50,279 bases of DNA from UBA12087 sp964370815 (GCA_964370815.1 CAYJKQ010000017.1:1-50279); one strand, 5' to 3'. Shown: positions 1 through 8,515, counted from the stretch's first letter. Translations and numbers: made by a program. The notes: a model not told the origin generated them from the sequence alone.

Positions 1-270
1 CTTGGCAGGCAGTAACCTTGCGTCGCCTTCACCAAGTGTCAATCGATTTTTGTCACGGCGAACCGGCAGGAGTTCAGCCCAGCGCCAGATCCCGCGTGGA
101 CGCGCAGTAATCTGATCCGGATGGATGCTGCTTGCTGCAGCAACCAGGTCATAACATGCCAGCAAAGGTGATTGGCACTTCTTGCAATAAGATTGAACCC
201 GGTCTGCATCAATTTTGCGATGACATTCCGGACATTCAAGGTTTGTCAAGAAACTTCGAGCGGGCACCAT
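1..270 (-). CDS. thrC: Threonine synthase, N-terminal part (runs off the left edge)
   Basis: Threonine synthase converts O-phosphohomoserine to threonine with PLP. Only the first 90 codons are in the window; the 3' part lies beyond base 1. Reading the minus strand from ATG at 270 gives an open frame with an N-terminal zinc-ribbon (CPEC at residues 13-16, then CKKC at about 29-32), then the family signature RPRGIWRWAELLPV and the segment LTLGEGDARLLPAK, which matches the TLGEGxTPLL entry of bacterial threonine synthases (here GDARLL rather than GGTPLL). The zinc ribbon before the PLP fold is common in the longer, thermophile/Chloroflexi-type enzymes. No ribosome binding site precedes the ATG, while a TATACT hexamer lies 9 nt upstream, so the mRNA may be nearly leaderless. 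Identity is from motifs only; a related PLP enzyme with the same N-terminus is the alternative. Confidence 0.85.
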   Translation of the reverse strand, partial: MVPARSFLTNLECPECHRKIDADRVQSYCKKCQSPLLACYDLVAAASSIHPDQITARPRGIWRWAELLPVRRDKNRLTLGEGDARLLPAK

Positions 271-279
271 CTCTGCCAG

Positions 280-285
280 AGTATA
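280..285 (-). promoter_or_regulatory. Candidate -10 element of thrC (TATACT, extended TGn)
   Basis: On the minus strand the sequence TGCTATACT ends 9 nt before the thrC ATG. An extended -10 (TGn before the hexamer) needs little -35 sequence, and no good -35 is visible. A start about 7 nt downstream of the hexamer would leave only 2-3 nt of leader. Confidence 0.4.
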
Positions 286-360
286 GCACAATTACCCATG
301 TATCACTGATCAGCACCATTCATAGAGATTTAGAGCAGATACCTTGACGCACTATCAATA

Positions 361-396
361 TTAGATTATTATCTAACATAGTAGATAATAATCTAA
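361..396. promoter_or_regulatory. Perfect 15-bp inverted repeat, likely operator
   Basis: The arms 361-375 (TTAGATTATTATCTA) and 382-396 are exact reverse complements around a 6-bp spacer. Each arm is itself nearly palindromic, a pattern fitting a dimeric winged-helix repressor. It lies between divergent thrC and the ArsR-type regulator, about 255 bp before the latter. AT-rich composition and lack of a following T-run argue against a terminator. The rest of the gap 271-650 holds a GC-rich repeat at 508-562 and no gene that I can support. Confidence 0.5.
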
Positions 397-507
397 CTAT
401 TTTCTATTTTTTATTTAGCCCCCTTTAGACCGGGATAACTAAATACCTCACCTTACACAGAACATCGCAAAGGTTCCCGTAATTCAGGCGTATATTCCAC
501 CCAAACC

Positions 508-562
508 TTCCCGCTAAGAGAATGCGGGACTTTCCCCGCAAAGAGCACGCGGGACTTTCGCG
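508..562. repeat. GC-rich short repeat, copy 1 (two tandem half-units)
   Basis: This stretch contains CCCGCTAAGAG, then GCGGGACTTTCCCCGC, then AAGAGCACGCGGGACTTT and CGCGGGAC. The unit CCCGCTAAGAG...CACGCGGGACTTT recurs at 32511-32536 without the inner duplication. The CCCGC/GCGGG ends can pair, so it behaves like a REP-type hairpin element. Confidence 0.5.
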
Positions 563-650
563 GGACAGTGCGTGACATCACTAAATAATTGAAGGCAGGA
601 ATATTATTCTCCATTCTTCATAGGAGAGGGATACGTCAGGAAAAATAATA

Positions 651-1694
651 ATGGCAAATATTCAATGGATGACCGGAACAGCATTCGACTTTTTTATCAG
701 CCTGGCAGTTTTGCATCACCCGGCATTTTTTGGCTTAAGACCTTCATGGGCAGCTGGTGTTCGTCAAAGGCTATCTGTTCCCAACCGCGAAATACTGGAA
801 AAGGTTCAATCTTTTTCAAGCATACCACTCCTATGGCTATCCGGATTATCACAACCCAACGACGCTCTGACTGCATTGGAAGCCATCTCCATGCTGCCGG
901 CGCAAGAACGCCTATTCGATCTGACACTCAATGCCGAAATCAAGGCTGAAGTTTACGACTGCCTGCGAAATATTGCCGTCCGTGGATCGTGGCAGGATGC
1001 AGATCTAAGAGTACTGAAGGAACATTTCCGCCTGCGTGATACACCTCTCAACCAGGAGAGTTTAACCCATCTGGTGAATACCTGGTCGGACCCGGAAAGA
1101 TCGGGGGAGAAATATTTAACGGCTTTGCAGGAATATTACCAGGTATTTTTTGTCGAGGAAGAAACCCGCATCCGACCTGCACTCCTGACGGGTCTGGAAC
1201 ATGCGAAGGAACTTGCAAACCAAATGAGCCTTGAGGGCATGATCGAAGAATTATCGCACGGCGTGCGTTTTTCACCATTGGATAACACCCTTGAATATAT
1301 CCTGGCACCTTCCTATTGGAGCTCCCCATTTATTTTTTATTCACGCATTCAGCCTGGAAAAATGATGCTGCTATTCGGAGCCAGGTCTGAATTCGAGAGT
1401 ATCGTCCCCGGCACAGCGCCTCCACCGCAACTGGTGAGCGCTCTTAAAGCCCTGGCTGACCCAACCCGCTTACGTATCTTGCATTTTCTGGCAGAACAAG
1501 CCATCAGCTCATCCGAGCTGGCACGCCTGCTACGACTGCGTCTGCCCACAGTCATTCACCATCTGCGTATCTTGCGCCTGGCCGGGTTGGTGCAGATCAC
1601 CGTTGGCGCAACCGAAAAACACTATGGAGCCCGCCTTGAGTTATTGGATGGCATTCAAACCTCATTGACAAATTTTATTAAATCCGAACAATGA
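651..1694 (+). CDS. ArsR-type winged-helix transcriptional regulator with large N-terminal domain
   Basis: A 347-residue predicted DNA-binding regulator. The last ~80 residues form an ArsR-type winged helix: LKALADPTRLRILHFLAE followed by SSELARLLRLRLPTVIHHLRILRLAGLV, the recognition helix and wing, as in ArsR/SmtB proteins. The first ~260 residues are helical, lack metal-binding Cys clusters, and resemble the N-terminal region of large ArsR-like regulators common in Chloroflexota and Actinobacteria; what they sense is unknown. The stop codon is one base before the ATG of the MFS gene, so the two are almost surely co-transcribed and the regulator probably controls its transporter. The palindromes at 361-396 and 3047-3063 bracket the pair and are candidate operators. 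ATG at 651 was chosen because an AGGA lies about 8-11 nt upstream. Confidence 0.85.
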   Translation: MANIQWMTGTAFDFFISLAVLHHPAFFGLRPSWAAGVRQRLSVPNREILEKVQSFSSIPLLWLSGLSQPNDALTALEAISMLPAQERLFDLTLNAEIKAEVYDCLRNIAVRGSWQDADLRVLKEHFRLRDTPLNQESLTHLVNTWSDPERSGEKYLTALQEYYQVFFVEEETRIRPALLTGLEHAKELANQMSLEGMIEELSHGVRFSPLDNTLEYILAPSYWSSPFIFYSRIQPGKMMLLFGARSEFESIVPGTAPPPQLVSALKALADPTRLRILHFLAEQAISSSELARLLRLRLPTVIHHLRILRLAGLVQITVGATEKHYGARLELLDGIQTSLTNFIKSEQ

Positions 1695-1695
1695 T

Positions 1696-2952
1696 ATGTC
1701 CAACATAATTAAAATCTACATCACTCGATTACGTCAATTTTCTCCCAATGCCCGACTTCTATTAACCAGCCTTGTATTAACAGGTGCATCACTGGGTGTG
1801 TATCGCCTCTTATTCAATTTTTATGCATTAAGTCTGGGTATCGATGAAAGTATTATCGGAAATTTCATTACAGTTAACAGCATGACAGCTTTGATCGTAG
1901 CCCTGCCGATGGGTTATCTGGCTGATTATCTGGGTCGAAAAAGATCATTTTTGTTGGGGGGTGGAATCGCAAGCTTGGCTTTTTTGGGGATGGTGCTGTG
2001 GCCGCAACTGGGAATACTTTATGCCATGAATATGTTGCTGGGTGCAGCCCAAAGCCTTTCCGGGGTTACCATGGCGCCTTTCCTGTTGGAAAACAGCGGC
2101 GAAGATGAACGTACCTACCTTTTCAGCCTGAGTTCGGGTATCCAAATGCTGGCTTCCTTTGCAGGAAACTCGATTGGCGGATACCTTCCAAGTTGGATCG
2201 GTCTTGCAAAGGGAATTGATGCCACCAGCAGCGGGGCTTACGCAGGTGCGCTGGGTATCGTTGCCATTCTGTCTTTATTTGGATTGATCCCATTCCTTGC
2301 CATGCGCACCCAGCATCTAAAGAACTCGGACCGTTCCCTGTTCGCACCAATAGGGTATGCTGTCAAAAACTGGGCCGGCTTTAGTAAACTGATCGTCCCA
2401 ATGCTGATCACTTCCATCGGTGCAGGTCTTTTCATGCCTTTCATGAATATCTTTTTCCGGGTGGTTCATAATCAGCCCGATCCAGTAATCGGGAATGTGC
2501 TGGCATGGGGTGCCCTGGCAATGGGGGTTGGATTAATTATCGCCCCACCCATTGCAGATCGCATCGGCAAAATTCAACTGGTGGTCATCACACAAGGTCT
2601 ATCCATCCCCTTCCTGATCCTGCTGGGTTACTCCCCCTGGTTCTGGATGAGTGCTATCGGACATTATGTGCGCCTATCCCTGATGAATATGGGCGGACCG
2701 GTTTACAACGCCTTCGTTATGGAGCACGTTGAACCACAGGCACGTGCCATGGTTGCCAGTCTCACCAGTATGGCATGGAATTTCGGCTGGGCTTTCAGCC
2801 CATCCATCAGTGGCTGGTTGCAGGTTCGTTATGGATTTGGACCCGTATTCCTTCTTGTGATCCTGTTATATGGCATCTCGGTGTATATGTACTGGAAGTT
2901 CTTCTGGAAGAAACCTGCCATTCCTGTCAACCAGGTTGCACCCATTGAATAA
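1696..2952 (+). CDS. MFS transporter
   Basis: A 418-residue major facilitator superfamily protein with about 12 hydrophobic segments. The loop after the second segment carries the MFS motif A-like sequence GYLADYLGRKRS (residues ~75-86), and a weaker copy, PPIADRIGKIQ, sits in the second half at ~288. It is likely a drug or small-molecule exporter, but the substrate cannot be read from sequence. The gene starts one base after the stop of the ArsR-type regulator, suggesting a two-gene operon in which the regulator responds to a compound handled by this pump. The 295-bp gap that follows (2953-3247) contains a palindrome at 3047-3063 and no supported gene. Confidence 0.87.
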   Translation: MSNIIKIYITRLRQFSPNARLLLTSLVLTGASLGVYRLLFNFYALSLGIDESIIGNFITVNSMTALIVALPMGYLADYLGRKRSFLLGGGIASLAFLGMVLWPQLGILYAMNMLLGAAQSLSGVTMAPFLLENSGEDERTYLFSLSSGIQMLASFAGNSIGGYLPSWIGLAKGIDATSSGAYAGALGIVAILSLFGLIPFLAMRTQHLKNSDRSLFAPIGYAVKNWAGFSKLIVPMLITSIGAGLFMPFMNIFFRVVHNQPDPVIGNVLAWGALAMGVGLIIAPPIADRIGKIQLVVITQGLSIPFLILLGYSPWFWMSAIGHYVRLSLMNMGGPVYNAFVMEHVEPQARAMVASLTSMAWNFGWAFSPSISGWLQVRYGFGPVFLLVILLYGISVYMYWKFFWKKPAIPVNQVAPIE

Positions 2953-3046
2953 AACCTACAACCGGATCTATCAGGATCAGCATTCAGACCAGACCGGTGA
3001 AAGAAAATAATCAGGCAACTTTTCCACTTATTCTACATCCTATAGA

Positions 3047-3063
3047 TATTGGATTATCCAATA
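3047..3063. promoter_or_regulatory. Short perfect palindrome downstream of the MFS gene
   Basis: TATTGGAT, one central base, ATCCAATA: an exact 8-bp inverted repeat in the AT-rich gap between the MFS and OsmC genes. Its GGATTATCC core resembles the AGATTATTATCT core of the larger palindrome at 361-396. It may be a regulator site upstream of the OsmC gene; no T-run follows, so it is not a clear terminator. Confidence 0.35.
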
Positions 3064-3247
3064 ACTGGTTTTTCTATATTAGAAATTGGATACAGGTGAT
3101 CCCTTACGAAAAGGCAAGAATTGCCGCCTAAATAAGATCAGGTTGGTTTGATGCTGGTTCCACTTTCAAGTGTGACTACAACCACTTCCCAAATTGAGAT
3201 GACCCTGAATTATTTTAAATATTAGTAACCCAAAGGAGTTTTCAAGC

Positions 3248-3652
3248 ATGGAATTAATTGTAGATTTCCCAGGTGGTGCCCGAGTGGACGCCCATTTCGA
3301 TCAATTCAGTGTTAAAACCGACCAACCGCTCACAGGCGGCGGAGCAGGATCTGCACCCACACCTTTTGCTATTTTTTTATCATCCCTTGGAACTTGTGCG
3401 GGAATTTATGTATTGGGATTTTGCAAGCAGCGCGGCTTGCCAACCGATGGGATACGCATCATCCAACGCATGCAGAACAACCCCATAACCAGAATGATCG
3501 GAAAGATCGAGCTGGAGATCCAGGTTCCCCCTTCCTTCCCAGAAAAATATCGCCCTTCCCTGATCAAGTCTGCAGAGCTGTGTGCGGTAAAAAAACTCAT
3601 GGAAACTCCACCAATTTTTGAGATCACCACCAAAGAAGTTGCTACCAACTAA
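3248..3652 (+). CDS. OsmC family protein (peroxide/thiol-redox)
   Basis: A 134-residue OsmC/Ohr-fold protein. Members reduce organic hydroperoxides or persulfides using two cysteines; some lineages are uncharacterised. Visible features are the N-terminal strand region with LTGGGAGSAPTPFAIFLSSLGTCAG, where C50 occupies the usual first-Cys position, and C112 in ELCAVKKLM at the second-Cys position on the later helix (family form CxVxxxL). C59 is an extra cysteine. The RYLP/Ohr-specific motifs are not obvious, so YhfA-like OsmC is the better label. A strong AAAGGAG lies about 9 nt before the ATG. It sits alone between the MFS gene and the NYN gene, the next start being 32 bp away. Confidence 0.85.
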   Translation: MELIVDFPGGARVDAHFDQFSVKTDQPLTGGGAGSAPTPFAIFLSSLGTCAGIYVLGFCKQRGLPTDGIRIIQRMQNNPITRMIGKIELEIQVPPSFPEKYRPSLIKSAELCAVKKLMETPPIFEITTKEVATN

Positions 3653-3684
3653 CCAACCCGGATGGTTTACCGGTACAATAAAGC

Positions 3685-4155
3685 ATGCCTTATCTTATTG
3701 ATGGACATAACCTCATTCCAAAGCTTGGGATCAGCCTAGGAGACCCCCAGGCTGAAATGGAAATGATCGAACACCTGCAGGTTTTTTGCCGCCTCAAGAA
3801 GACGCAGGTGGAGATCTACTTTGATGGTGGCATCGCCGGGCAGCCTGTATTACGCAAATATGGCAGTGTCCGGGCACACTTCGTTCGCAAAGGAATAATC
3901 GCAGATGCAGCCATTGAAGCACGCTTATTGAAGCTTGGCAGGGCTGCCCGGAATTGGAGCGTGGTCAGTTCAGATCAGCGAGTCCAGGCTGCCGCCCGGG
4001 AAGTGCATGCCAAAGTATTCTCCAGTGATGAATTTGCCCGCCTGGTATATGAGGCAGGCACATCTCAATCCAACAATAAGAAGACGGATGTCAAACTCAG
4101 CCCGGAAGATGTCTCTGAGTGGCTGGAGGTCTTCAATGCCAAAAAAAAAGAATGA
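3685..4155 (+). CDS. NYN domain protein (YacP-like predicted ribonuclease)
   Basis: A 156-residue protein of the NYN (PIN-like) fold, related to YacP/Rae1, which in Bacillus cleaves mRNA on the ribosome. The N-terminal strand YLIDGHNLIPKLG carries the first acidic residue (D6) and the hallmark DGHN; EIYFDGG (about residues 52-58) and VVSSDQRVQAAAREVHAKVFSSDEFARLV (about 93-121) supply the other acidic positions and the final conserved block. The C-terminal ~35 residues are basic and charged. The ATG has no clear Shine-Dalgarno, but TACAAT lies 5 nt upstream, so translation may be leaderless. It follows the OsmC gene by 32 bp yet may use its own promoter. Confidence 0.8.
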   Translation: MPYLIDGHNLIPKLGISLGDPQAEMEMIEHLQVFCRLKKTQVEIYFDGGIAGQPVLRKYGSVRAHFVRKGIIADAAIEARLLKLGRAARNWSVVSSDQRVQAAAREVHAKVFSSDEFARLVYEAGTSQSNNKKTDVKLSPEDVSEWLEVFNAKKKE

Positions 4156-4226
4156 CCCCATAAACTCTAATAAAATATTAATATAATTCGGATAATAAAG
4201 ATGATATTATATATATATATAAGATA

Positions 4227-4300
4227 CCTGCTGTTCTACTTACTGGTATAACAGGTGTCCACCGCCCAGACAAGGGATGCATAATATGCAAACCAGCAGG
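4227..4300 (+). ncRNA. Candidate structured RNA upstream of the HDAC-family gene
   Basis: An outer 7-bp pairing, CCTGCTG (4227-4233) with CAGCAGG (4294-4300), encloses smaller inverted repeats: CTGTT/AACAG (4231-4235 with 4250-4254, competing with the outer helix), GGTG/CACC at 4254-4263, and TGCAT/ATGCA around 4279-4290. A terminator-like hairpin follows at 4319-4347. The upstream sequence is an AT repeat that could hold a promoter. I do not recognise a known riboswitch or small RNA family. It could be a small RNA, a cis-element, or chance pairing; the only direct evidence is the nested pairing and the hairpin after it. Confidence 0.3.
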
Positions 4301-4318
4301 ACGGAGTCTCTTCCTCTT

Positions 4319-4354
4319 GATCACCAGGTTCTCATGGCCTGGTGATCGATTTTA
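4319..4354 (+). terminator. Terminator-like hairpin before the HDAC-family gene
   Basis: GATCACCAGG (4319-4328) and CCTGGTGATC (4338-4347) form a perfect 10-bp stem with a 9-nt loop, followed by GATTTTAAC. The T-run is short, so termination may be partial. It would end transcripts from the NYN gene or from the candidate RNA just before the HDAC-family gene. Confidence 0.5.
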
Positions 4355-4405
4355 ACAAGAAATTTTCACTTCTCAATATTCCGGAAAAATACGTATAATT
4401 ATTAT

Positions 4406-5419
4406 ATGAGTACGGCTGTCGTTAAAATTCCATCGCCCAATCACAATTATCCCGGTCACCCTGAAAATCCGGATCGTTTTTCAGAACTTGGTAATTTAGA
4501 CACCAAGCCTTATGCGCATAAGTTGAATTGGCTGAAAAGTTCTCCAGCTGAGCCTGCCAGGATCGCGAGAGTTCACACTCAAGAAATGATCGCTGAAATT
4601 GAAAAAGCCTGTCACCTTGCGCCAGCCATCATCGATACCGCACCCACCTATGTCACCCAAAGCTCAGCCCAAGATGCCTACAACGCAGCTGGAGGTGTTC
4701 TGGCCTGCACCCAGGCGGTTCTAAGAGGACAGGACCGCAATGCTTTTGCCATTATCCGCCCTCCAGGACATCATTCTGAACCGCAAAAATCAATGGGGTT
4801 TTGTATATTCAACAATGCGGCTATCGCAGCCCGACTCGCCCTTGATCATGGACTTGGGCAAGTGATGATCGTGGATTTTGATGCACACCATGGAAACGGG
4901 ACACAAGCTGCCTTCTGGCTGGATGATTCTGTTGGCTACTTTTCCACCCACCAGGAAAACATTTATCCGGGCAGCGGTTGCATTGATGAAGCCTCCCATG
5001 CCCGCAGCCGGATCGTGAACCTACCCCTGCCTGCTTATGCAGGTGATCAGACCTTTTCTCTCGTAAGCGAGAATGTACTCATTCCCCTGGTGCAACAACG
5101 TCAACCTGAAATGTTGTTTGTATCTGCTGGTTTTGACGCACACTGGCAGGACCCTCTTACCAACCTGGGATTGTCAACACGGGGTTTTTATGACCTGGCA
5201 CTCAGCCTGGTTGATCTGGCAGAGACCTATTGCGACGGAAAAATTATTTTTGTTTTAGAGGGCGGTTATCATCCAAAAAAAGTTGCATCGGGGGTGGATG
5301 CCTGTTTGCGAGCTTTGACGGGAGAAGAACCGGAAGAAACAGCTGACCCAAGTCCATATCCTGAAGCGGATATACATGAACGAATTGTTTATCTGCGAAC
5401 ACAGCACGGTCTCAGGTAG
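4406..5419 (+). CDS. Histone deacetylase family protein (class II-like / acetylpolyamine amidohydrolase type)
   Basis: A 337-residue zinc amidohydrolase of the arginase/deacetylase superfamily, removing acetyl groups from acetyl-lysine, acetylpolyamines or similar. All catalytic signatures are present: RPPGHH at 118-123 (the His pair), GFCIFNNAAIAA at ~131-142, DFDAHHGN at 157-164 (zinc ligands D159 and H161), SAGFDAHWQDPL with the third ligand D244, and LEGGY with Y288. Length matches bacterial class II-like enzymes. The physiological substrate is not deducible. TATAAT lies 6 nt before the ATG and there is no Shine-Dalgarno, suggesting a leaderless mRNA. A hairpin at 4319-4347 isolates it from genes upstream. 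Confidence 0.9.
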   Translation: MSTAVVKIPSPNHNYPGHPENPDRFSELGNLDTKPYAHKLNWLKSSPAEPARIARVHTQEMIAEIEKACHLAPAIIDTAPTYVTQSSAQDAYNAAGGVLACTQAVLRGQDRNAFAIIRPPGHHSEPQKSMGFCIFNNAAIAARLALDHGLGQVMIVDFDAHHGNGTQAAFWLDDSVGYFSTHQENIYPGSGCIDEASHARSRIVNLPLPAYAGDQTFSLVSENVLIPLVQQRQPEMLFVSAGFDAHWQDPLTNLGLSTRGFYDLALSLVDLAETYCDGKIIFVLEGGYHPKKVASGVDACLRALTGEEPEETADPSPYPEADIHERIVYLRTQHGLR

Positions 5420-5492
5420 AGATATATTCGTTTATAAAATTAATAAATTTTGCCTATCGGGGTTATGGAGATGATCCAATAACACCCTTTTC

Positions 5493-6197
5493 TTACCCGA
5501 AGAAGAAAGTTCCTAATAACACCGCGGCGATAGTAACCGTAAGATTATCTACATCTTTCAAAGGCAGCGATTCCACCAACATTCCCAAGAGGGCGATCAC
5601 AGTAATTGGTAACAGATAAGTGCTGAATGGACCAGGAAAGATACCGGCTGGCACATATATCCCGATCACCAGGACGGCAAGCAACCACCCTCCAATAAAC
5701 ATTCCCAGCGAACCGACGACACTTTTGCCTTTGTTCCATGGCAAGCGTGGAGAGACAACCCGTCTACCAAGAATGTCAGCCAATCCATCTCCGCCGCACA
5801 TCAACATCAAAGCCAATATGCCGATCGGGGTTGATTTCCAATACATCAACGTTAGAATAACGAAAATAATTCCATAAAAAAGAGGCCCGCGCAGGATCTC
5901 ACGTCGATCACCTGAGCGCGACATTGCTTTAACTGAGGCTTCATCCTTCATAATACCCAGACCTACCAGGGCAAATTGGATTGTTATTGCAAATGGAACC
6001 AGGGCTGCAAGCCAGCGGGAATACCAGATATCCGGAAACAATAACCAGCACAACACAAAAATCGGTCCGGTGCCGATGTGGATCAATTTACGGCTCAGGC
6101 GGCTATCGATCCAGCCTCGATGTGCTACATAATCCATCAAACGAAGCCAACCAAGTGCCAGGGCAAAAGTAATGAGTAGGGCGATGAATGGATTCAC
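5493..6197 (-). CDS. Dolichol/phytol kinase-like CTP-dependent membrane kinase
   Basis: A 234-residue integral membrane protein of the dolichol kinase / phytol kinase / CDP-diglyceride synthetase-like superfamily, which phosphorylates a polyprenyl or phytyl alcohol with CTP. Seen are SRKLIHIGTGPI (residues ~34-45), the acidic GGDGLADILGRRV loop (~139-151) and SLPLKDVDNLTV near the C-terminus (~209-220), all conserved in the VTE5/SEC59 families, plus six or seven hydrophobic helices. Its ATG overlaps the stop of the TPR gene by 4 bp (ATGA), so the two are translationally coupled and share the polA run. Whether the substrate is a polyprenol, phytol or another isoprenoid alcohol is open. Confidence 0.82.
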   Translation of the reverse strand: MNPFIALLITFALALGWLRLMDYVAHRGWIDSRLSRKLIHIGTGPIFVLCWLLFPDIWYSRWLAALVPFAITIQFALVGLGIMKDEASVKAMSRSGDRREILRGPLFYGIIFVILTLMYWKSTPIGILALMLMCGGDGLADILGRRVVSPRLPWNKGKSVVGSLGMFIGGWLLAVLVIGIYVPAGIFPGPFSTYLLPITVIALLGMLVESLPLKDVDNLTVTIAAVLLGTFFFG

Positions 6198-8515
6198 AGT
6201 TCTTCCTTTAATTTCTTGATGATTAACTGATAATGATCAATATTGGGAGGATTCAACGCAATGATGGATTCCATCGCCTGGATGGCAGCATTAGTATCTC
6301 CTGCATCCAGAAAAATCTCCCCGAGAGAATCAAGTTGAAGGATGGCGTCATTTACACGGCCGGCCATGCGGTATTCTTCTGCCAGATAACGTCTCAGAAT
6401 GACCAGATCAGGATATTCTTCCAGTAGACCTTCTAGGAAGGGAATGGCATCCGCACGCAAACCGTTCGAATCGAGATTGGCTATGAAATTATCGATCTCA
6501 GCATATACCTGGTTCGGTTGGCCGAGTCGAACATATAAATTGATGATGTTCTTGCGAATTGTCATATCATTCGGACGGATGGCGCGTATCTGTTCATAGA
6601 TCCGGCAGGCTTGCCGCCAATCCAAATGTTGCATGTCGATATCTGCCATACTCTTAAGGATCCGGACATTCCAATCATTGGAAACATTGTTCTGCTGGCA
6701 TAAGCGCAAGGCTGAAGTGAATGTTTTACGGGCATTACCAAGTTCTGCCTGACGATAATGAAGGTCAGCCAGTTCAAGATATTCTACCAACGCCTCTTCG
6801 ACCTGGCCGCTCGCAACCAACTGGTCTATTAACCGGTTACGCGACGACAAGTCCATCGGAGAAAGCTGGATAACTTTCCGAAGGATTTTGGTGGCTTGTT
6901 CAGATTCACCACGTACGCTATAGGTACGTGCCACTACCGACAGCTTTGTGATGGCATCCGGCAGGTTATCATCCTGTATCAATAATTCACTGATCAAAAC
7001 ATGAAGCGGGAGATAGGTGGGTGCATAGTGCAAGGAATAATAAGCTTCTTCCATGGCAGATCGTAATTGACCGGTACGAGCCATCTTGTGCACGTTGCTC
7101 ATAGCCTCAATTACCTGACTACTCTTGGTTTGTGTAAGGATATCTGCCAACGGCAAGAGTTTGGAATCTTCTCCGCTCTCGGGTAACTGGGCTCGCCCCT
7201 TTGTCACTCGGGCGCGCCAATCCGGCTTGTTCAACAAATCTTCTATCACATTGCATACTTTTTCCTGATCCGACTCTCCAGTTTGTTGTGCCTGGGCTTC
7301 AATCAATGGTTCATATAATTGTCGGATGTTATCTGCCTGATCTGGTTCAACAACCATCGAGTCTGCTAATTTCAGTGCCTCAAGGTATTCAATACAAGCC
7401 TCATTATTTCGCCCCATTTTGAGTAAAGTCTTTCCCAATAATAAGCGCGCCCCCAAAGCATAATCGAGATGTTTTACAGAGTGTTCCAGATAACGCAGTG
7501 CGCTTTCCAGCCGTTCTCCCTCAGCATGTAACATTCCCAAATCATAATACAATGCAGGATCACTGAAACCTTCTGCAAGCGCTTTTTCCAAAACTTCGAC
7601 AGCCGCCGAATCTTTATCGTGAGTTTGGGCATCGATCGCCTGACCCAGATAAAGTGATATTTTGGCGTTGTCATCTTTATCCTGCAATAAAAGGCGCGTA
7701 CCACGCATGATGGCATTCATACCTCGCCGCTCTTGTTGGGAATTCTGATCATCACTGCTGGTGAATTCAAAAAGAAGTTCTGCCAACCTGGAAAGAGCTT
7801 TTTGCCGCGCCTCGGTTATGGGATCGAGACCGCTTTCAATCGAATCGGGTGTCTCCAATTGACGGATGCTTGCCATGAACAAAGGACTTGTTTCTCCTTT
7901 GGGAGGCATGGGCGAGGGCAGCATTTGTCCACTCTTAAGCAGACTGGAAGCCTGCCTAGCTTCGGAGCTATTGGGTATCAATTCCAGACAACGTGCAATC
8001 ATCTCCTGAGCTTGGTCAATTTCACCAGCGCGCTGCAATATGGATGCAAGCATCAAATATTCCTGGACTGCTTGAGGGGCATGTCCCAATTTTGCATGTA
8101 CAAGAGCCAGATTTGAATGTGCCTGGGAATTATGTGGTGAAATTTGAGTGACGTGCAGCCAGTTTTCAATGGCTTTTTCAACATTCTTCTGATGAATATA
8201 AAGTTTGGCAGCCTGCATGGCTGCCTGGACAGCTCTTTTTATCTGACCCAATCGTTCAGAGATTTGAGCAATGCGCTCAAGAGGCAGGGGATCGGTTGGA
8301 GAAATCCTGGCAGCGTGCTGGTAAACTTCCAAAGATTCATCCAATTTCTGCAATTCGAATAATGCCAAACCAAGACTGTTCAAAGCTCTTGGGTCATCCG
8401 GAAATTCTTCCAGCGCAGTTTTATAGAAAATCGCGGCTTTATCCCAAGCCTGGTCCCAGGCTGCTGAATGACCCTCATTCATTAATCTTTTAAATTCATC
8501 CTCACGTCCGGTCAT
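6194..8515 (-). CDS. Large TPR-repeat protein
   Basis: A 773-residue protein built largely of tetratricopeptide repeats, a helical scaffold for protein-protein contacts. Repeats are clear at the N-terminus (AIFYKTALEEFPDDPRALNSLGLALFEL; then SLEVYQHAARISPTDPLPLERIAQ), around residues 300-390, and in the last ~250 residues (ATKILRKVIQLSPMDLSSRNRL, AIQAMESIIALNPPNIDHYQL). A less regular central part (about 190-290 and 410-460) has no recognisable domain. There is no signal peptide or membrane helix, so it is probably cytoplasmic. It lies 19 bp after polA and overlaps the kinase gene by 4 bp. Its partner is unknown; such proteins are common next to core genes in Anaerolineae. Confidence 0.8.
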   Translation of the reverse strand: MTGREDEFKRLMNEGHSAAWDQAWDKAAIFYKTALEEFPDDPRALNSLGLALFELQKLDESLEVYQHAARISPTDPLPLERIAQISERLGQIKRAVQAAMQAAKLYIHQKNVEKAIENWLHVTQISPHNSQAHSNLALVHAKLGHAPQAVQEYLMLASILQRAGEIDQAQEMIARCLELIPNSSEARQASSLLKSGQMLPSPMPPKGETSPLFMASIRQLETPDSIESGLDPITEARQKALSRLAELLFEFTSSDDQNSQQERRGMNAIMRGTRLLLQDKDDNAKISLYLGQAIDAQTHDKDSAAVEVLEKALAEGFSDPALYYDLGMLHAEGERLESALRYLEHSVKHLDYALGARLLLGKTLLKMGRNNEACIEYLEALKLADSMVVEPDQADNIRQLYEPLIEAQAQQTGESDQEKVCNVIEDLLNKPDWRARVTKGRAQLPESGEDSKLLPLADILTQTKSSQVIEAMSNVHKMARTGQLRSAMEEAYYSLHYAPTYLPLHVLISELLIQDDNLPDAITKLSVVARTYSVRGESEQATKILRKVIQLSPMDLSSRNRLIDQLVASGQVEEALVEYLELADLHYRQAELGNARKTFTSALRLCQQNNVSNDWNVRILKSMADIDMQHLDWRQACRIYEQIRAIRPNDMTIRKNIINLYVRLGQPNQVYAEIDNFIANLDSNGLRADAIPFLEGLLEEYPDLVILRRYLAEEYRMAGRVNDAILQLDSLGEIFLDAGDTNAAIQAMESIIALNPPNIDHYQLIIKKLKEEL

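Noticed and set aside
39..239. Minus-strand frame over the left edge in a different frame from thrC
   Set aside because: It is a shadow; the threonine synthase frame from 270 to 1 explains the sequence with a zinc ribbon and a family signature.
132..347. Plus-strand 71-codon frame opposite thrC
   Set aside because: Lies over the thrC 5' end, with no family likeness and no ribosome binding site.
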